From: Actinomycetota bacterium
GTDB lineage: Bacteria > Actinomycetota > Acidimicrobiia > Acidimicrobiales > SZUA-35
Assembly: GCA_027730885.1 (NCBI GenBank)
Contig: JAQCHM010000069.1
Coordinates: 1-10,898, forward strand
Length of the DNA stretch: 10,898 nucleotides
Reading direction: 5' to 3'
The translations under genes were made by a program, and so were the position numbers. Positions 1 through 7,035 of the stretch are shown here, piece after piece. The notes under the pieces were generated by a model. The model saw nothing but the letters and a program-made list of their open reading frames with translations. It was not told the origin of the DNA and ran no database searches. How positions within the stretch are numbered: the stretch's first letter is position 1; every line of letters begins with the position of its first letter.

Positions 1-1
1 C

Positions 2-1312
2 GGTCGGCCGGTGGCCATCGGCGGCGACGACTTCACTCTTTCGGGCGGTAGCCCGCACAACGTGCACAAGATGCCGCACGACTTCGCCCAGCCGCTCGCG
101 CTGCAGTACGGCATCCCCTACGTACAGCTCCGCGAGGGTGTCGGCCACAGCTCGAAGGCCGACGAGGACGCCGGCCACATGGGCCTTCCCCAAGGGCATC
201 TCTGGCACGAGGGTGTGCGGCTGATGACCAAGGTGCCGGTGGCGACCGGCATCATGGGGTCGACCGCGGGGTGGCCGGCGGCCGCCGCGCTGCTCGCCCA
301 CTTCACGGTGATGGTGAAAGGCCAGTCGCAGATCTTCCCGTCCGGTCCGCCGGTCGTCGAGCGGGCCATCGGGGAGAAGATCAGCAAGGAAGACCTCGGC
401 GGCTACCGCATGCACGTGTACGAGAGCGGACAGGTGGACAACGCAGCCGAGGATGAGGAGGACGCCTTTCGCCAGATCAAGGAGTTCCTCTCTTACCTCC
501 CCAACACCACCGCCGAGGTCGCTCCCCGAGTCGAAACGGGCGACCCGCCCGACCGTCGCCCGCACGAGCTGCTCAACATCATTCCGACCAACCGACGGCG
601 TGGCTATGACGCGAGGGCGCTGGTCCGTCACGTCGTGGACAACGGCGACTTCTTCGAGATGCGCCGTCACTTCGCCGGAGCCATCATCACCGGGTTCGCC
701 CGGCTCGACGGGTACAGCGTCGGTATTCTCGCCAGTGATCCGATGGTCATGGCCGGTGGGGTCGACGGCGATGCGGCCGACAAGTACGCGCATTTCGTCG
801 ACCTGTGCGACGCCTTCAATCTTCCGGTCGTCATCTTCCTCGACATGCCGGGCTTCATGCTCGGATCGGTCGCTGAACGCAAGGCCACCATGCGGCGAGG
901 CGTGCGGGCCTTGATCGCCTCGGCCGAGGCCAAGGTTCCCAAGGTCGAGTTCAACGTCCGCAAGTCCTATGGCGTCGCGGCCGACGCGCCCAACAGCATG
1001 GGCTTGCCCGACGGCATCAACCTCCGGTTCGGCTGGCCCGCCGGAGAGTGGGGCGGCATTCCCATCGAGGGGGGTGTTGCCGCGGCCTACCGACGCGAGA
1101 TCGAAGCGGCCGAGGATCCCGACGCGTATCGCACGATGCTCGAGGAACGTCTGCTGCAGATGCGCTCGCCGTTCCGGGCCGCCCATCACGGAGATGTCGT
1201 CGATCTGATCGATCCGCGCGAGACGCGGTTCCTGGCCTGCCGGTTCGTGAAGCTGGCCCAACCACAGCTTCAAGAGTTAGCCCGTCGAGAGAAGCGAGCA
1301 GTCCGGCCCTGA
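2..1312 (+). CDS. Acyl-CoA carboxylase, carboxyltransferase (beta) subunit, 5'-truncated by window edge
   Basis: Carboxyltransferase half of a biotin-dependent acyl-CoA carboxylase (PccB/AccD family), which moves the carboxyl group from carboxybiotin to an acyl-CoA in the cytosol. The frame is open from base 2, and the first residues (GRPVAIGGDDFT) are mid-domain sequence, so the true start lies upstream. The in-frame GTG at 11 is not a credible start. Family signatures include GGSPHNVHKMPH near the beginning, FPSGPPVVERAIGE (about 337-378), the linker LLNIIPTNRRRGYD, and in the second crotonase-like half FNLPVVIFLDMPGFMLG (about 817-867) and KVPKVEFNVRKSYG. Past that point it departs from typical PccB: the usual QEHxGIIRHGAK-type segment reads AERKATMRRGVR. 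The substrate therefore cannot be named. No biotin carboxylase or biotin carrier gene is in the window; it may lie upstream. The family assignment is secure; propionyl-CoA specificity is not. Confidence 0.93.
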   Translation, partial: GRPVAIGGDDFTLSGGSPHNVHKMPHDFAQPLALQYGIPYVQLREGVGHSSKADEDAGHMGLPQGHLWHEGVRLMTKVPVATGIMGSTAGWPAAAALLAHFTVMVKGQSQIFPSGPPVVERAIGEKISKEDLGGYRMHVYESGQVDNAAEDEEDAFRQIKEFLSYLPNTTAEVAPRVETGDPPDRRPHELLNIIPTNRRRGYDARALVRHVVDNGDFFEMRRHFAGAIITGFARLDGYSVGILASDPMVMAGGVDGDAADKYAHFVDLCDAFNLPVVIFLDMPGFMLGSVAERKATMRRGVRALIASAEAKVPKVEFNVRKSYGVAADAPNSMGLPDGINLRFGWPAGEWGGIPIEGGVAAAYRREIEAAEDPDAYRTMLEERLLQMRSPFRAAHHGDVVDLIDPRETRFLACRFVKLAQPQLQELARREKRAVRP

Positions 1313-1315
1313 GCC

Positions 1316-1338
1316 GGTCGCGGGTCTGGCCCGTCACC
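1316..1338. terminator. Possible stem-loop between convergent genes
   Basis: GGTCGCGGG (1316-1324) can pair with CCCGTCACC (1330-1338) around a 5-nt loop, with one C-C mismatch and one G-U pair. It begins 4 nt after the carboxyltransferase stop and lies just before the convergent end of the minus-strand gene. There is no U-tract, so an intrinsic terminator is only a guess from position and structure. Confidence 0.3.
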
Positions 1339-1350
1339 CTCAGCGGTTCC

Positions 1351-1719
1351 TCACGGGGTCTCGAGGAACGAAGCCAAAAAGGCCTCCGCAGCGCCTCCAC
1401 GCTCATCGGTCAGGTAACGAATGAGGCCATCGATGTCGGGTACGTGGGAATCAGCAGGCACCACGGAAGCGCACGCCGGCTCATTTTCAGGGTCGGTCAG
1501 GACCAATACCGGCGCCGTCACGACCGGGTAGAGCGCCCGATCGAGTTCGGCCCGAGTGGTGAGATCGACCACGACGCCGGTCACCGGCGCCGGTGGTGAG
1601 ATCGGCCCCGGGCGTCGACGGGTGAACAACAACTTCACCACCAGTTGCCCGGTCAGGAACGGGAGGTAGACGACGCAGAGTGCGGCCAGAGTGAGCACGG
1701 CGTAGTCGATCGGCTGCAT
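1351..1719 (-). CDS. Small membrane-anchored protein of unknown function (122 aa)
   Basis: I do not recognise this protein. An N-terminal hydrophobic segment (about residues 6-32, YAVLTLAALCVVYLPFLTG and onward) is followed directly by TRRR. By the positive-inside rule this predicts a single anchor with the N-terminus outside and the C-terminal 85 residues in the cytoplasm. That tail is Pro/Val/Asp-rich (ISPPAPVTGVVVDL, then TAPVLVLTDPENE) and has no motif I can assign. The ATG at 1719 is chosen because GGAGGGAG (1724-1731 on the complement) sits 4 nt before it. An in-frame start at 1797 would extend the protein by 26 residues but lacks this support. The gene is alone on its strand, convergent with the carboxyltransferase and divergent from the LLM gene. 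Hydrophobicity and the ribosome binding site argue that it is real. Confidence 0.7.
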   Translation of the reverse strand: MQPIDYAVLTLAALCVVYLPFLTGQLVVKLLFTRRRPGPISPPAPVTGVVVDLTTRAELDRALYPVVTAPVLVLTDPENEPACASVVPADSHVPDIDGLIRYLTDERGGAAEAFLASFLETP

Positions 1720-1761
1720 CTGACTCCCTCCGTCTGCTGGGCCGTCCATCGGCGACAACCA

Positions 1762-1790
1762 AGTATCGCCCAGATCCGCCATGACCCCAA
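1762..1790 (-). promoter_or_regulatory. Candidate sigma70-type promoter for the small membrane protein gene
   Basis: On the complement, TTGGGG (1785-1790) and GATACT (1762-1767) are separated by exactly 17 bp, and GATACT lies 42 nt before the ATG at 1719. Each hexamer matches the consensus only in part. Spacing and position are right, but there is no functional evidence. Confidence 0.35.
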
Positions 1791-1806
1791 GAGCCAAATC
1801 CGACGA

Positions 1807-1826
1807 CGGCCGGGCGGCCCCGGCCG
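1807..1826. repeat. Perfect 8-bp GC hairpin in divergent intergenic region
   Basis: CGGCCGGG (1807-1814) and CCCGGCCG (1819-1826) are perfect inverted repeats around the tetraloop CGGC. No T-run follows on either strand, so it does not look like an intrinsic terminator. It lies upstream of the start codons of both flanking divergent genes (1719 minus, 2013 plus), so it could be a regulatory structure or a small palindromic repeat. Confidence 0.5.
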
Positions 1827-1848
1827 GGCCAGAGCCACAACCTCAGCA

Positions 1849-1970
1849 CTGCAAGCTCCACGTTCTGCAAGCTCGGCCCTCCCCAGCCCAGAACTGCAAG
1901 CGCCACCGCCCTCCCGGGGGCCAGCGGGCTTGCAGAACGGGGCTCGGGGGTCGGTGTCTTGCAGAACTGC
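1849..1970. repeat. Cluster of five TGCAAG-core repeats in both orientations
   Basis: CTGCAAGCTC occurs at 1849-1858 and again at 1865-1874, and CTGCAAGC at 1894-1901. The reverse form CTTGCAGAAC occurs at 1929-1938 and 1958-1967. The stretch 1861-1872 (CGTTCTGCAAGC) is an exact 12-bp inverted match of 1928-1939 (GCTTGCAGAACG). Start-to-start spacings are 16, 29, 35 and 29 bp. The cluster fills most of the 293-bp gap between the two divergent genes. It could be an operator array, a structured RNA leader for the LLM gene, or a dispersed intergenic repeat family. I saw no gene in 1720-2012. Confidence 0.6.
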
Positions 1971-2012
1971 TGATCGTGGCCGGCGAGCGCGAAGCTGCGC
2001 GAGACTGCGCCG

Positions 2013-3059
2013 ATGAAACTGGGGCTTTCCATCGGGTACTCGGGTGCGAAGCTGCGCATCCCCATCGAACAGATCAAGTTGGCCGAGCACCTCGGCTACG
2101 ACTCGGTCTGGACGGCCGAAGCGTACGGCTCGGACGCCATCACTCCGCTGGCGTGGATCGCAGCGCAGACCGAACGCATCCGACTCGGCACCGGCATCAT
2201 GCAGCTCGCCGGCCGAACACCGGCCATGGCTGCCATGCAGGCCCAGACCGTCGACGCCCTCGCCGGTGGTGGCAGGGTGATCGCCGGCCTCGGGGTCTCC
2301 GGCCCCCAGATCGTCGAAGGTTGGTACGGCGAGCCGTGGGGCAAGCCGTACTGGCGGCTTCGTGACTACATCCAGATCATGCGCAAGGTGAACCTGCGAG
2401 AGGACCCCGTCGCCCACGACGGACGGGAGTACAAGCTGCCGTTCACCGGGGAGGGCTCGCTGGGGCTCGGCAAGCCGCTCATGTCGATCATGCACACCAA
2501 CCGTGACCTTCCGATCTGGTTGGGCAGTGGCTCAGAGGCAACCGTGAAGCTGACCGCGGAACTGTGCGACGGCTGGCTGCCGATGCACTTCGTGCCCGGC
2601 CGGATGGAGTTCTTCCGGCCGTGGATCGAGGAGGGATTCCGACGAGCCGGGAACGGCAAGAGCTGGAGCAACTTCGAGATTCAGGGCCGAGGGCCGGTGA
2701 TGTTGACCGACGACGTCGGCGCCGCCCTGGCCGCCGAGAAGCCGACCATCGCGCTGTACGCCGGGGGTATGGGCCACAAGAACATCAACTTCCACAACGA
2801 GCACATGCGACAGCGGGGCTACCCGGAGGTGGCCGAGCGAGTCCAGGAGCTCTACCTCGCGGGCCGAAAGCAGGAGGCCATCGAGGCCATCCCCGACGAG
2901 TACGTCGACGAAGGCGGGCTCTACGGGTCGATCAAGCGGATCGAGCAACGGTGGGCCGCCTGGGCCGATTCGGGCATCACCGGCTTCACCGTCGTCACCG
3001 ACCAGGAGGAAGCCATCCAGCTCATGGCCGACCTGGCCGGTACTCGCCCGGCGAGCTGA
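2013..3059 (+). CDS. LLM-class F420-dependent oxidoreductase, Rv3520c-like
   Basis: A luciferase-like (LLM) TIM-barrel oxidoreductase of 348 residues, full length for the F420-dependent Rv3520c-like subfamily. Members transfer hydride between a substrate and coenzyme F420 in the cytosol; natural substrates are mostly unknown. Recognisable features are the N-terminal strand MKLGLSIGYSGAKLR (1-15), HLGYDSVWTAEAYGSDAITP (about 26-45), the core IRLGTGIMQLAGRTPAMAA (about 56-74), GLGVSGPQIVEGWYG (about 92-106) and LPIWLGSGSEATVKLTAELC, where the cofactor phosphate usually sits. The ATG at 2013 matches the family start, but no good Shine-Dalgarno precedes it. The gene stands alone: divergent from the small membrane protein gene and convergent with the CoA transferase, whose stop codon begins 7 bp after its own. 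F420 use is inferred from subfamily similarity; an FMN-dependent member cannot be strictly excluded. Confidence 0.92.
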   Translation: MKLGLSIGYSGAKLRIPIEQIKLAEHLGYDSVWTAEAYGSDAITPLAWIAAQTERIRLGTGIMQLAGRTPAMAAMQAQTVDALAGGGRVIAGLGVSGPQIVEGWYGEPWGKPYWRLRDYIQIMRKVNLREDPVAHDGREYKLPFTGEGSLGLGKPLMSIMHTNRDLPIWLGSGSEATVKLTAELCDGWLPMHFVPGRMEFFRPWIEEGFRRAGNGKSWSNFEIQGRGPVMLTDDVGAALAAEKPTIALYAGGMGHKNINFHNEHMRQRGYPEVAERVQELYLAGRKQEAIEAIPDEYVDEGGLYGSIKRIEQRWAAWADSGITGFTVVTDQEEAIQLMADLAGTRPAS

Positions 3060-3066
3060 GCCGGCG

Positions 3067-5604
3067 TCACAAGGGGTTACCGGCGGCGTCGACGAAATGG
3101 TCGCGGAAGTGGCCGGCTCGGCGCAGTCGGTCGTACTCCTCGTCGGTGAGGCCGACGAGGTCCTGCCACACCGCCTCGTTCGCGCCGCCATACGGACAGA
3201 GTCCGTCCCACAGCATCGGCGGCCCGGACCACTTCCACAGATGGCCGGGGTAGTCGTGCCAGCCCACCTCCTCCGATCCTCGTGGGCGGAAGAAGCCACG
3301 GGCCCGAAGATGGGGATCGGTCACGGCGTCCGGCTCGTCCAACACGGGACCGGCGATGACACCCGCCTCCTGGCATCGTCGTGTCACCTCCCAGCGGTCG
3401 AGGGTGGAGGTCCACTCCTCGAGGCGCTGATCGAGCTCATCGTGATGCGCTCGACGTCCGCCGGCCGTGGAGAAGCGCTCGTCGGTGCTCCATGAGGGGT
3501 TGCCCATCGCGTCGATGAGCGCCAACCAAGCGTCGTCGGAATCGACCGACAGCACAACCCAGCGGTCTTCACCCTGGCATCGATAGGCACCCTGCGGGGC
3601 ATCCGTCAGGTGCCGATTGCCCGCAGGATCCCACTGGCGGTCGGTCCGGCCTGCATCGACGAGGTATTCACCGATCAGGTTGAGCATGTTCTCGCCCTGG
3701 GCCAGTTCGATCATCTCCCCGACGCCGGTTCGTTCCCGCCGACGAAGGGCGGCCAGAGCCGCCACCGCGCCGGCTGCGCCGCTGGCGGTGTCCATGTAGT
3801 AGACGGGCGTGGTGTCGGACCGGTCGGCGTCGGGGTAACCACGCAGCGCTGTGAGGCCGCACAGCGCCTCGAAGTTTGCTCCGAATCCCGCGACCGACGA
3901 CGAAGGACCGGTCAGGCCGAGCGCCGGCATCCGAAGGAGGATCAGACGCGGGTTCCGGCGATGGAGCACGTCCCACCCGATGCCCAGCTTGTCGATCACC
4001 CCAGCCGAGTTGTTCTCGACCATCACGTCGATCTTCTCGATCAGCCTCAGGAAGAGCTCGACCCCCTCCGCCTGGCGGAGATCCACAGTCGCTGAACGCT
4101 TGTTCCTCGCGTGGATGTTGAAGAAGGCGCTCCGGTTCCACGGCCGATCCCCCGGTTCGTCGTCGGGGTACGCGTTCATCCAACCAAGGGTGTCGAGAAT
4201 CTCCTTGGGGGGGCGGGCAACCGCTCCTCGGCTGACCACGTAGTCGACCGAGTCCTCGACGCGAACGATGTCTGCACCCAGGTCGCCGAGCAGCGTCGTG
4301 GTGTAGGGCCCGGCCCACACCATGGTCATGTCCAACACCCGCGTTCCCGCAAGGGGAAGTTGGTCGGGCGAGTTCGACGAATCGGTCGCCGGGTGATCGA
4401 CCCTCTGGGTGCGGTCTGCCTTCCCCACTTCGGCCCGGATTTCGGCGTCGTGCTGACCGAGGGTCGGCGCAGGGCGGTGCAGCATCCAGCCGTCGGCCAT
4501 CCGGAACGGGCCCCTCGGCTGGAGGACCGAGCCGGCGACGGGGTGGTCGACCGGGACGAAGAAGTTCCGCTCGGTGAACTGTGGATCGGCCAGGACTTCG
4601 CGTGGACTGCGGACCGGCGTGACCGGCCAGTGCTGGGGTTCGGCATCTCGCATGGCCTGCGTGCCGGTGCGCTCGGAGAGCCACTCGTACAACACGGCTT
4701 CGACCATCCCTGGCACGTCGGGGTCAGCGGCCCAGTTCGGGTCGGCGAGAATGGCGTCGAGCTCCGGGCTCTGGATCGTGGCTTGCATCCGCCCGGCCCA
4801 TGGCGGCGGGGTGCTGACCATGGCCCACCCGTCGGCGGTCGGGTAGATGCTGGTCGGGAGCAACCCTTGGGCTCCGCTCGGCGAGCGGGCCATGATTCGA
4901 CCGTTGTAGACGTACTGCTGGAGGAAGACCATCCGCCGATCGATCGACCCTGCCTGGGTCTCGAAATTCGCCACGTCGACGTGGCTTCCGACCCCGGACT
5001 CCTCGGCCATGAGCAGCGCACCGAGCGTTGCCACTGCCGCGATCGCGCCGCACTGATAGCTGATCAGTTGGCCGGCCAGCTTCACGGGAGCCCGTTCGGC
5101 CACTCCGGTTGCGTGCATCGGGCCGCCCATGGCGTAGCTGACGATCTCGGAACCTCGATAGGCGGCGTAGGGTCCGTCCTGACCGAAGGGGCTGATGCTG
5201 GTCAGCACCAGCGCGGGGTTCGCCGAGCGCAGCGTGTTCCACCCGAGACCCAGCGCGTCAAGTCGGCCCGGCGTGAAGGACTCGATCACGATGTCGGCGT
5301 CCGACGCCAACGCGGCGACGAGCGCCCGGTCGTCATCAGCACCAAGGTCGACGACAACGCTGCGCTTGTTGGTGTTGAGATGCAGGTGCAACGCGCCCTG
5401 CTCACGAACCTCGACGGCGGGATCCTCGCCCGGGAAGGGACCCCAGCGGCGGACGATGTCGCCGTCGGGCGGCTCGACCTTGACGACGTCGGCTCCGAGG
5501 TCGGCGAGCAGCTTGCCGACGTAGCAACCGGCGACCCCAGTCGCCAGCTCGATGACGCGCACGCCGTGCAACGGCTGCTTCCTTCGCGATTCGCTGTCGT
5601 ACAT
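3067..5604 (-). CDS. Tandem-domain CaiB/BaiF family III CoA transferase (845 aa)
   Basis: Two family III CoA-transferase domains in one chain, about twice the usual 380-430 residues. Family members move CoA between a donor acyl-CoA and an acceptor carboxylic acid. Domain 1 (about residues 12-375) opens with LHGVRVIELATGVAG and KLLADLGADVVKVEPP. Domain 2 (about 416-840) opens with LAGTRVLDMTMVWAG and LLGDLGADIVRVE. The position of the canonical catalytic Asp (G-[YF]-D-x4-A-x2-G in formyl-CoA transferase) reads GSEIVSYAMGG in domain 1, so Glu153, and GFGANFEALCG in domain 2, so Gly575. The ATG at 5604 is preceded by AGGAG (5613-5617 on the complement), 8 nt away. A start at 5673 would run into the upstream gene. 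It begins 25 bp after the stop of the AllA-PuuE fusion gene, so the two are probably cotranscribed. The substrate is unknown. Confidence 0.93.
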   Translation of the reverse strand: MYDSESRRKQPLHGVRVIELATGVAGCYVGKLLADLGADVVKVEPPDGDIVRRWGPFPGEDPAVEVREQGALHLHLNTNKRSVVVDLGADDDRALVAALASDADIVIESFTPGRLDALGLGWNTLRSANPALVLTSISPFGQDGPYAAYRGSEIVSYAMGGPMHATGVAERAPVKLAGQLISYQCGAIAAVATLGALLMAEESGVGSHVDVANFETQAGSIDRRMVFLQQYVYNGRIMARSPSGAQGLLPTSIYPTADGWAMVSTPPPWAGRMQATIQSPELDAILADPNWAADPDVPGMVEAVLYEWLSERTGTQAMRDAEPQHWPVTPVRSPREVLADPQFTERNFFVPVDHPVAGSVLQPRGPFRMADGWMLHRPAPTLGQHDAEIRAEVGKADRTQRVDHPATDSSNSPDQLPLAGTRVLDMTMVWAGPYTTTLLGDLGADIVRVEDSVDYVVSRGAVARPPKEILDTLGWMNAYPDDEPGDRPWNRSAFFNIHARNKRSATVDLRQAEGVELFLRLIEKIDVMVENNSAGVIDKLGIGWDVLHRRNPRLILLRMPALGLTGPSSSVAGFGANFEALCGLTALRGYPDADRSDTTPVYYMDTASGAAGAVAALAALRRRERTGVGEMIELAQGENMLNLIGEYLVDAGRTDRQWDPAGNRHLTDAPQGAYRCQGEDRWVVLSVDSDDAWLALIDAMGNPSWSTDERFSTAGGRRAHHDELDQRLEEWTSTLDRWEVTRRCQEAGVIAGPVLDEPDAVTDPHLRARGFFRPRGSEEVGWHDYPGHLWKWSGPPMLWDGLCPYGGANEAVWQDLVGLTDEEYDRLRRAGHFRDHFVDAAGNPL

Positions 5605-5629
5605 GTCACGAACTCCTGTTGACCGGCGG

Positions 5630-6970
5630 TCAGGACGGCGGACGGGTCTGGGTCCAGTGGTCGGCAATGGCACGGCGCGTGGTCAGCCACACATCGGTCA
5701 GCCCCGCGACGTGGTCGAGCAATCGTTCGAGGCCGACGAAGCGAGCAGGCTGGCCAACGATCCGGGGATGGAGCCCGATCGACAGCATCGCAGGGCGCTC
5801 GGCACCTTCACGACGCAAAACGTCGACCGTGTCACAGAGCGAGTCGGCCCAGTCTCGTGCACCCATGTCGAAGAGCTTGGCGTCGTTGGTGGTCAGTGAA
5901 TAGGGGACGACAAGATGGGGTGACCCGCCGACATCGGTCCAGTACGGAAGGTCGTCGTTGTAGGCGTCGGAGTCGTAACCGAAGCCGCCGTGCTCGACGA
6001 GCAGACGCCGAGTGTTGGTGGACGGCCCATAGCGGCAGTACCAGCCCGGAGGTTGGAACCCGAGCGTCGAGCGGAAGCTGCGGACCGCCGCGGCGATCTG
6101 GTGCCGCTCCTCCCCTTCGCTCATCGTGCGGTGATTGACCCAGCGATACCCGTGACTGCACACGTCGTAATCGGCCTCGACGATGGCGCGGGTGATCTCG
6201 GGGTTTCGCTCCAGGGCAACCGCACAGGCGAACATCGTGGCCGGCACCCGCCGCTCCTGCAGCGCTCGGTGGATTCGCCAGAACCCGACCCGGCTGCCGT
6301 ACTCGAACAGACCTTCGGCGGCGAGGTCCCGGGTCGTGCCCAAGTTCATCGACGAGTCGGTCAGCCGGTTCTCGCTGTAGCCGTCGCCATCGCCGATCGA
6401 CGGCTCCGAACCCTCCTCGACGTTGACGACCAGGTTGATGGCGAGCCGCGCGCCTCCCGGCCAGTCGGCGCGCGGAGGTCGGCCGCCGTAGCCCACCAGG
6501 TCCCGAGGCGGCTGTACAGCCATCGGTTCGGCCGTGATCTGGACCGGCTCGATGTCGACGAACTCGTCGTCGGTCGAGCCGTCCTTCCACATCAGCACCG
6601 CGAACTGGCCCGAACGATCGAGCGCAGTGAGACCCGCGTGCCAGACGCCGCGACCGATCGTGACCGCGGTGCCCGGCGCGACGACGAACGCGCGGAGATC
6701 CGTCGCGGTCGCCGAGGTCGAAACCGTCACCAACCATCGACCCACGTCGAGTGGGACGAACGTCTGGCTGGAATGAGGGTGTCGTTCGAGGCGGCGCACC
6801 TCGAGCGGTAGCGTCGAGCCCGACACGTGCGATGTCGACAAGACCACCGGACGGTCGTCGTGGGACAAGCCATCGGCAAAGGACCGTCGTCCGTGATCCT
6901 GAGGAGCGCTGACGACCTGACCGAACGGAGCGAACGCCTCGGCGGTAAGGGGCTGCGCATTGACGTGCAT
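5630..6970 (-). CDS. Fusion protein: ureidoglycolate lyase (AllA) domain plus PuuE-type allantoinase domain
   Basis: Two purine-degradation domains in one 446-residue cytosolic protein. Residues about 1-143 resemble AllA, which splits ureidoglycolate into glyoxylate and urea: LTAEAFAPFGQVV (8-20), RLERHPHSSQTFVPL (60-74), APGTAVTIGRGVWHAGL (98-114). Residues about 155-446 resemble PuuE, the allantoinase analogue of the polysaccharide-deacetylase superfamily that hydrolyses allantoin to allantoate: DLVGYGGRPP (157-166), NVEEGSEPSIGDGDGYSEN (183-201), CSHGYRW (271-277), RYGPSTNTRRLL (313-324), LSIGLHPRIVGQPAR (396-410). The ATG at 6970 gives a normal AllA start. An upstream GTG at 6997 adds nine uncharacteristic residues, and neither has a clear ribosome binding site. 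The gene is first in a likely operon with the tandem CoA transferase and divergent from the SDR gene. The reactions are known for the families; whether both domains act on ureides here is inference. Confidence 0.9.
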   Translation of the reverse strand: MHVNAQPLTAEAFAPFGQVVSAPQDHGRRSFADGLSHDDRPVVLSTSHVSGSTLPLEVRRLERHPHSSQTFVPLDVGRWLVTVSTSATATDLRAFVVAPGTAVTIGRGVWHAGLTALDRSGQFAVLMWKDGSTDDEFVDIEPVQITAEPMAVQPPRDLVGYGGRPPRADWPGGARLAINLVVNVEEGSEPSIGDGDGYSENRLTDSSMNLGTTRDLAAEGLFEYGSRVGFWRIHRALQERRVPATMFACAVALERNPEITRAIVEADYDVCSHGYRWVNHRTMSEGEERHQIAAAVRSFRSTLGFQPPGWYCRYGPSTNTRRLLVEHGGFGYDSDAYNDDLPYWTDVGGSPHLVVPYSLTTNDAKLFDMGARDWADSLCDTVDVLRREGAERPAMLSIGLHPRIVGQPARFVGLERLLDHVAGLTDVWLTTRRAIADHWTQTRPPS

Positions 6971-7035
6971 AGATGAAGTGAAGCATGCCAAGGTCACGAG
7001 CGCAGGAACATCGCGTCCGACGGGGAGACCGCAAC
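6971..7035. promoter_or_regulatory. Divergent intergenic region between the AllA-PuuE and SDR genes
   Basis: These 65 bp must carry the start signals of two divergent genes. GGGGAG at 7022-7027, 8 nt before the ATG at 7036, is the ribosome binding site that fixes the SDR start. TTGACG at 6960-6965 resembles a -35 box on the plus strand, but no convincing -10 box follows at 16-18 bp. I see no clear operator palindrome. Confidence 0.35.

Noticed and set aside
1849..1970. CRISPR array
   Set aside because: The repeats are only 8-12 bp, occur in both orientations with unequal spacing, and no cas gene is present.
1989..2057. 12-bp direct repeat GCGAAGCTGCGC at 1989-2000 and 2046-2057, 57 bp apart, across the LLM start
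   Set aside because: The second copy simply encodes AKLR in a conserved protein segment. A single pair made of common GC-rich codons is weak evidence for a regulatory repeat.
1653..2495. Minus-strand open frame spanning the repeat region and the 5' half of the LLM gene
   Set aside because: It overlaps a convincing LLM gene and the TGCAAG repeats; its translation is unrelated to any family and lacks a supported start.
4111..5622. Long plus-strand open frame (about 500 codons) opposite the CoA transferase gene
   Set aside because: It is antisense to a gene with clear family motifs along its whole length. The translation is low-complexity Gly/Arg/Val/Asp-rich with no recognisable domain, as expected of a shadow frame in GC-rich DNA.
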